Assembly: GCF_900094565.1 (NCBI RefSeq)
Contig: NZ_FMAF01000028.1
Location: 1-37,787, forward strand
Source of the DNA: Martinezella lusitana
GTDB lineage: Bacteria; Pseudomonadota; Alphaproteobacteria; Rhizobiales; Rhizobiaceae
DNA: 37,787 nucleotides
Direction of reading: 5' to 3'
Position numbers and translations under genes: made by a program. This document shows, piece by piece, positions 8,487-16,660 of this stretch (positions are counted from its first letter, which is position 1; each line of letters starts with the position of its first letter). The notes below the pieces were generated by a model. The model searched no databases, was not told where the DNA came from, and worked only from the letters and a program-made list of their open reading frames with translations.

Positions 8487-10030
8487 GGCGCTGCTCCTGC
8501 TTCCTCGGCAGCGCGCCGCCCCCAACTGAGCGCCAACCATAATCCGGCGAGTTCGGCCACGCGCACGACCCGGGTCGGGCAATACAGTTCCTTGCCGATC
8601 CACAGCGGCGTCTGCGGCAATCTATGCGCCGCATGGCGGGCGAGCATCCATTCCAGCGCACGCGCCACCACCTGAGCGATGCGCGCGCGCCCTATGGGTT
8701 CTTCCCTCCCATCCATCACATGTAACGCAAACAGCGCATAGGCGGTTTCCTCGAATGTGGACGCACGACCGGCGCCCCAGCCGCCGTCGTCGCGCTGCGC
8801 CTGCAGCAGCGCCGCCAGCGCGCGCTCGTCGCGCCACTGTTGCTTGCCTTGCGCCAGCGCAGCGAGCGCATGTGCGGTGGGATACAGCCATGAAACGTGC
8901 CATTTTTCGTTGTCCCACAGTCCGTGCGGGTTGCGAGTGGCCTCGACGTAGGCGCTGGTGCCGGCGGCGCGCTTTCCCAACAGTCGCAACGCATGCAGGG
9001 CATGGATGTTGGTCGACACCGAGGCATTGCGCTCGCCGGGGAAGGTGACGAACAGCCCCCCAGTTTCGAACTGGCGCAACGCGTCGACTGCCGGGTCGCG
9101 GCCCGCAAGGCGCAGGACGCACAACACAACGGCGGTGTCGTCCGCGTCGGCGGCGAAGTGCAAGGCCGGCCCAAGACCGCGTACGCCCAGGTGGGCTTCA
9201 AGCTGCGCAACGATTTCGCGCACCGCGTCTGCGAGCGCGGGATGCGCGAACAGCCCCGCCAGATGCAGGGTGTACAACGACCAGCATGGCTCAAACACAT
9301 TGATCGGCCAGACATTGGGAACGACACCTTCGATGCCGCTGCGCGTCGCCCGCGATGCCGCTTGCAGATACGCGTCCGCGCGCCCGACCTGCGGCGTACT
9401 CCCCTGTACTACGGCGTGCGCACGCCACGCGGCGGTGGCCGCCGGGCTGATGCCGATGCTGCCGTACTCATCCGGGCATGCGGTGGTTGGCGACGTCCCC
9501 CAGGCTTCCCAGGTGTGCAGCAACGGATGGCCGCTCGGCAACATTGCCATCGCCCCCAGCTTGACCAGGCACTCTTGCCGCAACGGCAACAGCGCCGAGT
9601 AGCGCGGAAACGCCACGCCGCCCGGCAAGGATGGGGCCTCGCCGCAAAGCTGCGGCAGGATCAGCTCCGCACCGATCGGCGCATCTTCCGGCACCGCATG
9701 CGCATAGGGATCGGGCTGGCGCCGGAGGAACCGGGTTGCAGCCTGGACTGCGTCGGCAGCACCGGGAAGAAGATTGGCACGCTGCAATGCCAGCAAAGCC
9801 GCCCACGTGGGCGCATGGCGGAACAGCGGGAAGTCCGCGCTTCCCCATCCGCCATCAGGCTGTTGCTGCGCGATGAGCCACGCATATGCGTCCTGCCAAC
9901 CGGCGACGTTGCCGCGGAACTGCAGAGCTCGCGCCGTGTCGTAGACGGACGGACCGACGCCGCCGCCATCGCTCATCTCGCTCAGCAGGTGGCGCAATTC
10001 GGAAAGGATCTGTTCGGACAGCGCGTTCAC
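8483..10030 (-). CDS. ent-Copalyl diphosphate synthase (class II diterpene cyclase)
   Basis: A 515-residue class II cyclase that protonates geranylgeranyl diphosphate to form ent-copalyl diphosphate. The catalytic acid motif DADDTA lies at residues 295-300. Repeated QxxDGGWG segments (near residue 50 and near residue 410) are typical of the alpha-barrel repeats of this superfamily. The start is taken as GTG at 10030 (reading VNALSEQILSEL), which matches the known beginning of rhizobial CPS proteins and overlaps the upstream small ORF stop as GTGA. The longer open frame to 10306 would run through the GGPS gene and is not credible. A long antisense open frame across this gene is a by-product of its high GC. 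Confidence 0.93.
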   Translation of the reverse strand: MNALSEQILSELRHLLSEMSDGGGVGPSVYDTARALQFRGNVAGWQDAYAWLIAQQQPDGGWGSADFPLFRHAPTWAALLALQRANLLPGAADAVQAATRFLRRQPDPYAHAVPEDAPIGAELILPQLCGEAPSLPGGVAFPRYSALLPLRQECLVKLGAMAMLPSGHPLLHTWEAWGTSPTTACPDEYGSIGISPAATAAWRAHAVVQGSTPQVGRADAYLQAASRATRSGIEGVVPNVWPINVFEPCWSLYTLHLAGLFAHPALADAVREIVAQLEAHLGVRGLGPALHFAADADDTAVVLCVLRLAGRDPAVDALRQFETGGLFVTFPGERNASVSTNIHALHALRLLGKRAAGTSAYVEATRNPHGLWDNEKWHVSWLYPTAHALAALAQGKQQWRDERALAALLQAQRDDGGWGAGRASTFEETAYALFALHVMDGREEPIGRARIAQVVARALEWMLARHAAHRLPQTPLWIGKELYCPTRVVRVAELAGLWLALSWGRRAAEEAGAAP

Positions 10031-10215
10031 GCGGGATGTTCCTTCTGCAGACGGTTGACAAAAACCAGAATCGGGCAGTCGCCGCGTGCGCGCCGCGGCA
10101 GTGCTAGGCAACCGCTGCGATCGGCGACGCGGACTCGGAAACCGCACAGCATGCACCGCTGCTGCCACCGATCGCAGCGGCACAGGGGCGGTTCCACGCG
10201 GGCGGGCGCGCTCAT
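10027..10215 (-). CDS. Small cysteine-rich ORF wedged between GGPS and CPS, function unknown
   Basis: Sixty-two residues are encoded from an ATG at 10215 whose ATGA overlaps the stop of GGPS, to a TGA at 10027 that overlaps the GTG start of CPS. Both junctions are thus 4-nt overlaps typical of translational coupling. The peptide is basic with six cysteines, including C-R-C near the start, C-x2-C in RCMLCGFRV, and two later single cysteines, a pattern compatible with a small zinc- or Fe-S-binding peptide. No known family is recognised, and it is not among the described gibberellin operon enzymes. It could instead be an open spacer kept to couple translation. A second in-frame ATG lies at 10221. 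Confidence 0.45.
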   Translation of the reverse strand: MSAPARVEPPLCRCDRWQQRCMLCGFRVRVADRSGCLALPRRARGDCPILVFVNRLQKEHPA

Positions 10216-11210
10216 GCGCATGGCGCGTGCGTGAACAGATATGCGTTGGCCCGCTGCAGGATCTGCGCCAACCGTTCCGCACGCGGCCCCAGCGGGGCGA
10301 TGGCATCCTCCGCGTCGCGCAACAGATCCGCGACGAACTGGCGCGCTGCCTTTAGCCCCATGATCGACGCGCAGGTCGGCTTCTGCGCCGCCGCGTCCTT
10401 GCCGGGCGTCTTGCCAAGGGTCGCTTTATCCGCTGTCGCGTCGACAATGTCGTCGACCACCTGCAACGCCAGGCCGAAACAGGCGCTGTAGCGATCGAGC
10501 GCACAGTACAGCTCAGCGTTCGCGGCATCCTCCGCGATGGCGCATAGTGCGCCCATGCGAACGGACGCGCGCACTAGCGCTCCGGTCTTCATGCGGTGCA
10601 TCGCCAAGATCCTGCCCAGCTCAACGTGCTTTCCAACCAGCGACAGATCTATGGCCTGCCCGCCTGCGGCACCCTCGGCGGACACTGCCTGCGCCAGTTC
10701 GCGCACGAGCGCGATACGGTTGTCGCCCGGGGCATCAAGGCTCGCCAGGGTCAGGAAGGCGTGCGCCTGCAGTGCATCCCCGACCAGGATCGCAGTTGCT
10801 TCGCCGAACTTGACGTGCACGGTCGGAAGGCCGCGGCGAAGCACGTCGTCGTCCATTGCGGGCAGGTCGTCGTGGACCAGGGTACAGGCGTGCATCATCT
10901 CGATGGCGGCGCCGACGACGTCGAGCATGTGCGCCGGGGTGTCGGCCAGTTCGCCGGCAGCCAGACAGAGCAAGGCGCGGGTGCGCTTCCCGCCATGCAA
11001 GGTAGCGTAGCGCATCGCCGCCATCAGCTCGGTCTCACCGTCGTCCTCGGGGCAGAGAAGACGCGTCAGCGCCTGTTCGACCCGCTTTGCGCCGTCCTGC
11101 ATCCAGATCTCCGGCAGCAGCCTGCCGGATGCGCCGGGCGCCTGCGCGCCCAATCCGCCGAGCGCGGAAATGCCAGTTTGGTCATCGTGTAGCGTGGAAC
11201 CGGTCTGCAT
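10212..11210 (-). CDS. Geranylgeranyl diphosphate synthase
   Basis: A 332-residue trans-prenyltransferase supplying the C20 precursor GGPP for the two cyclases. The first aspartate-rich motif, in LVHDDLPAMDDD, is at residues 114-122, with the GGKRTR substrate-binding stretch at 73-78. The second motif reads QVVDDIVDAT and is followed by the LGKTPGKDA segment. The N-terminal 35 residues look non-conserved, so the effective start could be a little downstream. It lies in the gibberellin operon between CYP117 (105-bp gap) and the small cysteine-rich ORF (4-nt overlap), which argues for dedicated diterpenoid supply. Confidence 0.92.
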   Translation of the reverse strand: MQTGSTLHDDQTGISALGGLGAQAPGASGRLLPEIWMQDGAKRVEQALTRLLCPEDDGETELMAAMRYATLHGGKRTRALLCLAAGELADTPAHMLDVVGAAIEMMHACTLVHDDLPAMDDDVLRRGLPTVHVKFGEATAILVGDALQAHAFLTLASLDAPGDNRIALVRELAQAVSAEGAAGGQAIDLSLVGKHVELGRILAMHRMKTGALVRASVRMGALCAIAEDAANAELYCALDRYSACFGLALQVVDDIVDATADKATLGKTPGKDAAAQKPTCASIMGLKAARQFVADLLRDAEDAIAPLGPRAERLAQILQRANAYLFTHAPCA

Positions 11211-11315
11211 GTTGTCAATGTCCTTGTTCCTGACAGGAGAGGGCCACGGCGAGCGGCGAACCGCCTTAGCGTTGCCGGCGTCGCTGCCACGCCACGCGGA
11301 GCTTGCGACGCCAGC

Positions 11316-12653
11316 TCATGAGAATCCGATGCGGATTTTCATGGAGGGCTGTGCTGTCGGGTAATAGCGCCGGCCTTTTTCAGCGTCGCTCAGCAACCGC
11401 GGCCGCACCCCGGCCTTGTGCATGGTCAGTGCCAAGGCGATGCCGAACTGCACCAGTTCCAGCCATACCAGGTGGTAGCCGATGCAGACGTGTGGGCCGC
11501 TGCCGAACTGCAGCATGTCCACCGGCCGGATCGGCCCCGTGCGTTGTAGCCACCGCGCCAGGCGGAACTGATCAGGCGCCTCGTGCAGCAGCGGTGAGGT
11601 CGAGAAATGCAGCAGCGGGATGCCCAGACTGGTGCCCGCAGGAATGCGCCGCTGGCCGAGTTGTAATTCCTGCGTCGCGCGACGCGGTAAGAGCGAGGAC
11701 GCCGGATGCATGCGCAGCGTCTCGCGAAACAGCGCCTCGGCGACCGGGCACTGCGACAGGTCCGCGTGCCGGGTCGGCACCGCGCCCACGCGTTGCGCCT
11801 CCTCGACGAGGGAGTCCCACAGCTCAGGCTGCCGCGCCAGCTCGATCACCATCCAGGCCATCGTTGAGGCGGTGGTCTCGTGACCGGCAAGCAGCAGCAA
11901 GCGAACGTTGGCGACCAGGACGTCATCGGAGAGCGCGCCTTCGCTGCGATCGAACGCGCTCACCATGTCGTTGATCAACCCGGTGCGCGCGGCATGCGCG
12001 CGCGCGCCGCGGATGAACTGGCGCGACTGCGCGTCGATCCAGTCGCGGGCGGCGCGGCCGCGCCGAAAGGGCGTTCCGGGCAGGTCGATCGGCGGCGCGA
12101 GCATCAACTGCAGCAGTTGCCGGTACTTGCGATGCCACTCCGGCAGGTCTTGGGCGGGGATGCCCATGAGATAAAAGGTGAGCTTCAGCATCAAGTCGCC
12201 GGTCTCGGGCAGGATAGTTACTTCACCGCGCTCGCGCCATGCCTGCACCCGGGCCCGGATGACGGGCTCGAATAGCTCGCCAATGCCGGCCTCGGTCAGG
12301 CCCCTCGGCAGGAATGCCGACTTGATCCCATCGCGCGCCTGCCGATGCGCGCTACCGTTCAGAGTGACCAACGTTCCGCCAAGGATTTCGGGTGCAATCT
12401 CTTCAATCAGTGCCGAGGACACGTCCTTGTGCCGGAGCAACGCAAACGCATCCGGATCCAGGCACGTCATCAGTTGTCCGGCAGGGCCAAAATCCAGCCA
12501 GAAATGGCTGCCCAGCGTCCGTTCCGCGCGCCGCAGCAGGCGCGGCAGGTCACAAACGATGGCGGGAAGATGCCCGACCAGGGGGAAAGCGCCGGGCATG
12601 ACCGGGATGTCGTCCCGCAGCCGGTGCCGACGGTTCAGCGGGTTGAGCAGCAT
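11316..12653 (-). CDS. Cytochrome P450 CYP117 (ent-kaurene oxidase)
   Basis: A 445-residue soluble bacterial P450. The I-helix oxygen-binding motif reads LLLAGHETTAST, the ExxR helix ALFRETLR, and the heme loop FGSGPHVCIGYH with the thiolate Cys390. In rhizobia CYP117 oxidises ent-kaurene to ent-kaurenoic acid. It starts 6 bp after the SDR stop. Its position third from the C20 synthesis genes in the operon fits the known order. No truncation is seen. Confidence 0.92.
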   Translation of the reverse strand: MLLNPLNRRHRLRDDIPVMPGAFPLVGHLPAIVCDLPRLLRRAERTLGSHFWLDFGPAGQLMTCLDPDAFALLRHKDVSSALIEEIAPEILGGTLVTLNGSAHRQARDGIKSAFLPRGLTEAGIGELFEPVIRARVQAWRERGEVTILPETGDLMLKLTFYLMGIPAQDLPEWHRKYRQLLQLMLAPPIDLPGTPFRRGRAARDWIDAQSRQFIRGARAHAARTGLINDMVSAFDRSEGALSDDVLVANVRLLLLAGHETTASTMAWMVIELARQPELWDSLVEEAQRVGAVPTRHADLSQCPVAEALFRETLRMHPASSLLPRRATQELQLGQRRIPAGTSLGIPLLHFSTSPLLHEAPDQFRLARWLQRTGPIRPVDMLQFGSGPHVCIGYHLVWLELVQFGIALALTMHKAGVRPRLLSDAEKGRRYYPTAQPSMKIRIGFS

Positions 12654-12658
12654 GTCTA

Positions 12659-13504
12659 TTACCTCTCTGGCGCCGCGGCCGCTTCGGCGGTGTCACTGGT
12701 CGGCCGCGCGGCACGGCTGTTGCCACCATCGGCGTATGTCGGCACATGCGTCAGCATGCCGCCGTCGATGCACACGACTTGGCCGGTGATGAACGCAGCA
12801 TCGTCGGAGAGCAGGAAAGCCACCAGCGCGGCCACGTCCTCGGGGCGGCCGACGTGCCGCAGGAGCTGGTGCCGGCGCAGATGCCGTTGCATGCACTCGT
12901 CCAACTTGTCGAGGAGACGTTCGGTCATGATAAGACCCGGCGCAACCGCGTTGCAGCGGATCTGCGCGTGACCATATTGGGTGGCGAGCGAGGCCGACAG
13001 CATATTCATCGCGGCCTTCGACGCGGCGTAGGAGGTCAGCGCGGTGTCACCGCTGAGCCCCTGGCACGAGGACATGTTGACGATCGCGCCACCGCCACGG
13101 GCGATCATGCGCGGAATGGCCTGGCGGCAGCAGAGCAGCGTGCCGCGCAGATTAGTCGCCATCGTTTCATCCCAAACCGCCAGGTCCAGATCGAGGATCG
13201 CGCGGTCGCATGGGGTCAGATGCATGGCGCTCGCGTTGTTCACCAGCAGATCGACCCCACCGAAGTGCCGCTCCGCCGCCTCAAATAGCGCGGCCACAGC
13301 CTGCGCATCGGCGATGTCCATGGCCAAGGCCAGCGCGTGGCCAGCTTCGGCCGCGATCTGCGCCGTGCACGCGGTGGCCGCTGAGCCGTCAATGTCGGCC
13401 ACGACCACCCTGCCGCCCTCGCGCGCAATGGCGAGGGCGCATGACTTCCCGATGCCGGCGCCGGCGCCGGTCACCACGGCCACCTTGCCCTCAAACCGTC
13501 CCAT
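12659..13504 (-). CDS. Short-chain dehydrogenase/reductase of gibberellin synthesis
   Basis: From the ATG at 13504, preceded by a strong AGGAGG, the gene codes for 281 residues. The Rossmann glycine motif TGAGAGIGK is near residue 13, the NNAS motif follows near residue 95, and the catalytic Ser and YAASK lie around residue 145-165. In rhizobia this SDR oxidises GA12-aldehyde to GA12, using NAD(P). It overlaps the ferredoxin gene by 14 bp and precedes CYP117 by 5 bp. The longer frame to 13630 would run into the ferredoxin gene and has no support. Confidence 0.92.
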   Translation of the reverse strand: MGRFEGKVAVVTGAGAGIGKSCALAIAREGGRVVVADIDGSAATACTAQIAAEAGHALALAMDIADAQAVAALFEAAERHFGGVDLLVNNASAMHLTPCDRAILDLDLAVWDETMATNLRGTLLCCRQAIPRMIARGGGAIVNMSSCQGLSGDTALTSYAASKAAMNMLSASLATQYGHAQIRCNAVAPGLIMTERLLDKLDECMQRHLRRHQLLRHVGRPEDVAALVAFLLSDDAAFITGQVVCIDGGMLTHVPTYADGGNSRAARPTSDTAEAAAAPER

Positions 13505-13799
13505 CGTGTCCTCCTGGATTGCATTGGTCTTTCGTGGCATGTCGCTCGGCCTCTGCCAGAGAAGGCGTAGGGTCGGCCCGGGCTGGCTCGCCATCCCCAG
13601 CGGCGCTTTCGACGACCCAAATGGCGGCAACTGGGCACTGGCTGGCAGCGAGCCGCACGGCGGCGTGCAGCGCTTGGGGGACCGTCACCACGCACACTTC
13701 GGCCACGCCGTCCAGTTCGCGCTGGCGAAAGACGCCCGGCAGGGTTAGCACACACTGCCCAGTGGTTCCGCAAAGATCCTGGTCGACCACGACGCGCAT
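13491..13799 (-). CDS. [3Fe-4S]-type ferredoxin of the gibberellin operon
   Basis: A 102-residue protein beginning MRVVVDQDLCGTTGQCVLTL. The cysteines in LCGTTGQC and the later ASQCPVAAI give the three-cysteine arrangement of [3Fe-4S] ferredoxins that serve bacterial P450s. It hands electrons to CYP114 for the ring-contraction step. Its ATG lies one base after the CYP114 stop (TGAGATG), so the two are almost fused; in some rhizobia the pair is reported as a fusion. The 3' end overlaps the SDR start by 14 bp. The C-terminal 30 residues beyond the cluster domain are unusually long and polar. Confidence 0.9.
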   Translation of the reverse strand: MRVVVDQDLCGTTGQCVLTLPGVFRQRELDGVAEVCVVTVPQALHAAVRLAASQCPVAAIWVVESAAGDGEPARADPTPSLAEAERHATKDQCNPGGHDGTV

Positions 13800-13800
13800 C

Positions 13801-15093
13801 TCAGCGCCCCGCCTGCGCATGCAGCCGCACGGGCAGGGCGCGGAATGTCCTAAGGAACGCGGATGGCTCCAGGGTCGGCTGATCGGCGAGTACGAGCGTA
13901 GGGAAGCGCGCCTCGATCCGCGGCAGGCTCTCGGCTAATTGCACCCGGGCCAGTTGCGCCCCGAGGCAGAAGTGGATGCCGTGGCCGAAGCTCAGCATGA
14001 TCTTCCCGTCAATCGACATGCCAGGACTGGTGCCGTAGAACCGTACGGGGTCGAAGCGGTCGGGATCGGCAAAGGCGTCCGGGTCACGATTGCCGGCGGC
14101 GATCAGCACGCGCACGTCCGCGTTCTTCGGGATTACCACGCCGCCCAGTTCGATGTCGCGCTGTGCGATTCGCGGAATGGAGCTGAACATGGCGGGTGCG
14201 TTGCAGCGCAAGACTTCTTCGACGAATGCCTCGACCCCCTTGGCATCTCCCTGCAGCCAGTGCCGCTGTTCGGGATGCGCCAGCATCGCCAGGACCGCAT
14301 GGTCAATGGTCGCAGCAGTGGTGGCGAAGCCACCCAGCAGCATGCCCCATAGCATGCTGATCAACTCCACATCCGACAGCATATCGGCATCATCGCCGTG
14401 TGCGCCGACCAGCATCGACACGACGTCCTGGCGGGGATCGGTGCGCCTGCGCTGTATGAGGTCGCCGAAGTAGGCCTTAACTTTGGCGCTGGCTGCGTCC
14501 GCCTCGGCGAGCTGGGGATCGCTGGCGTGCGGGCTCAGGCCTTCCAGGATGGCGCCGATGTTGGCGGCGAGCCCGAACATGTCCTCCTGGGGTATGCCGA
14601 ACAGTTCGGCAAAGACCAGCATTGGCAAGGCAAGCGCGAATTCGCGATGCAGGTCCACTGCCTCCCCGCGCTCAAGCGCGTGCGCCATGCCGTCCAGGCG
14701 CGCTGCGACGATGTGCACTATGCTCGGCCGCAGGTTGTCGATCTCGCGCATCGTGAAATCGCGGGAGATCAGCCGGCGCAGACGCGTATGCGTCGGTGGA
14801 TCCTTCATCGCTAAAGTGGACGCCAGCAGATTGAGCGACAGGCTGGTTGCCGCACGCGGGAAATAGCGCGCCAGTTCGCCCGGCGCCGGTCCCCGAAACG
14901 CATCGCCCGTGGCCTTGAGTGCCCAGTAGATGTCGGCGTGGCGGCTCAACAGAAAGAGGCCTGACGCTGCCCGGTGCACCGGATCGTGCTCGCGCAACCA
15001 CCGCATGAACGGATATGGGTCGTGGATGCACGCCGGCGACGCGAGTTCGGCGAAGGCGTCCCGGCATACCGCGGTTGTTTCTTTCACGTCCAT
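13801..15093 (-). CDS. Cytochrome P450 CYP114 (kaurenoate to GA12-aldehyde)
   Basis: A 430-residue P450. Visible motifs are the ExxR helix in VEEVLRCNAP, and the heme loop LSFGHGIHFCLGAQLARVQL with Cys376. The I-helix region reads MLLGGFATTAATI, with A in place of the more usual glycine-glutamate/aspartate pair, a variation seen in this subfamily. In rhizobia it works with the neighbouring ferredoxin to hydroxylate ent-kaurenoic acid at C7 and contract ring B, giving GA12-aldehyde. It starts 89 bp downstream of CYP112. Confidence 0.92.
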   Translation of the reverse strand: MDVKETTAVCRDAFAELASPACIHDPYPFMRWLREHDPVHRAASGLFLLSRHADIYWALKATGDAFRGPAPGELARYFPRAATSLSLNLLASTLAMKDPPTHTRLRRLISRDFTMREIDNLRPSIVHIVAARLDGMAHALERGEAVDLHREFALALPMLVFAELFGIPQEDMFGLAANIGAILEGLSPHASDPQLAEADAASAKVKAYFGDLIQRRRTDPRQDVVSMLVGAHGDDADMLSDVELISMLWGMLLGGFATTAATIDHAVLAMLAHPEQRHWLQGDAKGVEAFVEEVLRCNAPAMFSSIPRIAQRDIELGGVVIPKNADVRVLIAAGNRDPDAFADPDRFDPVRFYGTSPGMSIDGKIMLSFGHGIHFCLGAQLARVQLAESLPRIEARFPTLVLADQPTLEPSAFLRTFRALPVRLHAQAGR

Positions 15094-15182
15094 CTTGGTT
15101 ACCTGTTGGTTGCTGATCTGGCCGGCGCGCCAGGCGCGCCGGCCATGCGGAGAAGATCACGATCCCCAGCGGCTTCCACGCA

Positions 15183-16385
15183 TCACCAGAACACCGGAAA
15201 CTCCTCGAACCCGCCGGTGATGATCTCCTTGCGCAACTTCAGTTTTTCGGGCGCCACGGCGAGGCGCAGCGCGGGAAAGCGCTGAAAGATCGAACCGAAC
15301 ACCGCCTTGAGTTCCAGCCTGGCTAGCGCAACGCCGATGCAATAGTGCGGCCCGTAGGAGAACGCCAAGTGGGGCTTTCCTTCGCGTCCGATGTCGAAGA
15401 TTTCCGGGTCCTCGAAATGGCGCGGATCGAACGCCGTCGCCGGCAGGCCGACCAGCACCTTGCTCTCCGCGGGAATACGCACGCCCGCTATGGTCACGTC
15501 GGTTCTCGGGTAGCGCATGACGCCGTCCCAGCCCGCGCCCGGGGGGTACATACGCAGGATTTCCTCCACTGTCTTGTCCACAAGGGATGGATCGCCGACC
15601 AGGCGTTCGCGCTGTTGCGGATGACGGAACATCGCCAGCAGGCCGAATTCGATCTGCGCGACGGTGCTCTCGTGCCCCGCCACCAGCATGCCCGCCGCCA
15701 GGCCGATCGCCTCTTCCTCGGTCGCTTTGCCCTGATCGACCGCCGCGAGCAGATCCGTCAGCAGGTTGTCGCCGGGGTCCTCGCGCTTGTCCCGCATCTT
15801 GCCGCGAATGTAGGCGCGCAGCTCTTCCCAGGCCAGGCGCGACGCGCTGCGCGGGCCGCTTTCATGCTGGTGCGTCATCACCTCGTCGGACAGCCCGGCG
15901 AAAAAGGCGTGATCCTCATAGAGCACGCCCATCAGCGCGCTAATGACAATGGCCGGAAGCGGAAAGGAGAGGTGGAGCCGCAGGTCGGCGGGCTGGGGCT
16001 GGGCCGCCAGCGTCTCAAACAACTGCGCGGCGATCGCCTCGACCTTCTGCGCGAGCAGCTCCATATTGCGGTCGCTGAAGGCCCGTCCCACGATCGTGCG
16101 TAACCGCGCATGCTCGTCCCCCTCGTGCGAGACCAGCCACCCCGGCGAACCGAGAATCACTGAATCCGGGGTAAATGCCGCCGGCGGCATCCCCGCGGGC
16201 CGGAATGCAGTGTCGGAGAGCACCGCCTTGGCCTCGTCGTAGCCTGTCACCCACCAGCCTTCGTGCCCGGACGGGAAGCGCACGCGATGGATCGGACCGT
16301 TGGCGCTTAGCGTTAGCATCTCGGGCGAGGGCTCGATGTGATTGAGGCGCCACATCGGCAGCGTCGGCAAGGGTTGTTCGGACAT
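15183..16385 (-). CDS. Cytochrome P450 CYP112 (GA12 to GA9, C-20 oxidase)
   Basis: A 400-residue P450 that heads the gibberellin operon. The I-helix reads GMLVAGHESTVAQ, the ExxR helix is VEEILRMYPPG, and the heme loop is FSYGPHYCIGVALARLEL with Cys349. In rhizobia CYP112 removes carbon 20 of GA12 in successive oxidations (through GA15 and GA24), giving the C19 gibberellin GA9. Ten bases upstream lies the stop of the CYP115 remnant, so the operon once began one gene earlier and its promoter must now lie in or beyond that debris. No nod box was found upstream. Confidence 0.92.
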   Translation of the reverse strand: MSEQPLPTLPMWRLNHIEPSPEMLTLSANGPIHRVRFPSGHEGWWVTGYDEAKAVLSDTAFRPAGMPPAAFTPDSVILGSPGWLVSHEGDEHARLRTIVGRAFSDRNMELLAQKVEAIAAQLFETLAAQPQPADLRLHLSFPLPAIVISALMGVLYEDHAFFAGLSDEVMTHQHESGPRSASRLAWEELRAYIRGKMRDKREDPGDNLLTDLLAAVDQGKATEEEAIGLAAGMLVAGHESTVAQIEFGLLAMFRHPQQRERLVGDPSLVDKTVEEILRMYPPGAGWDGVMRYPRTDVTIAGVRIPAESKVLVGLPATAFDPRHFEDPEIFDIGREGKPHLAFSYGPHYCIGVALARLELKAVFGSIFQRFPALRLAVAPEKLKLRKEIITGGFEEFPVFW

Positions 16386-16394
16386 GGTGGCAGT

Positions 16395-16660
16395 TCACTC
16401 TCTAAGCGATGGAAAGGGCGGAAGGTGACTGGCAGGCGACGGGCAGCGAACGACGGAAGACGGCATGGAGGCGATGTCCTCCACCGCGATTGTCAGCGCC
16501 AGGTCCTCCAGCGGCACGAACGGCGCGGGGAAGGTGCATCATAATTCTAGGCGCGCCGGCGCAGCGCCCAGGCGGAATTCCGACGCTTCGCCGAGCGACA
16601 GGTGCGGGTCGTGCCAGATGACGTCGAGCCTGTCGGAGTCGGCATAGATTGCCTAGTCGT
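16395..16660 (-). pseudogene. CYP115 remnant (gibberellin 3-oxidase), C-terminal tail only
   Basis: On the minus strand a frame reads YADSDRLDVIWHDPHLSLGE, then ASEFRLGAAPARLELWCTF and DLALTIAVEDIA, ending at a stop at 16395-16397. It aligns with the P450 heme region F-G-x-G-x-H-x-C-x-G-A-x-L-A-R-L-E, but the heme-binding cysteine is replaced by arginine and the preceding loop is scrambled. An in-frame stop lies just upstream of YADS. The position directly before CYP112 is where CYP115, which turns GA9 into bioactive GA4, sits in strains that keep it. Loss of CYP115 with a leftover fragment is known from many alphaproteobacterial rhizobia. Confidence 0.8.

Noticed and set aside
8897..10234. 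A 445-codon plus-strand open frame opposite CPS
   Set aside because: It is antisense to a gene with clear cyclase motifs, is very rich in Arg/Gln/Gly, and has no family signature; it is a product of high GC.
13491..15093. A CYP114-ferredoxin fusion protein
   Set aside because: A TGA stop at 13801-13803 separates the two and the ferredoxin has its own ATG one base later.
16602..16620. TGGCACGACCCGC on the minus strand as a sigma-54 promoter of the gibberellin operon
   Set aside because: It lacks the TTGC -12 element and is the coding sequence of the CYP115 remnant (WHDPH).
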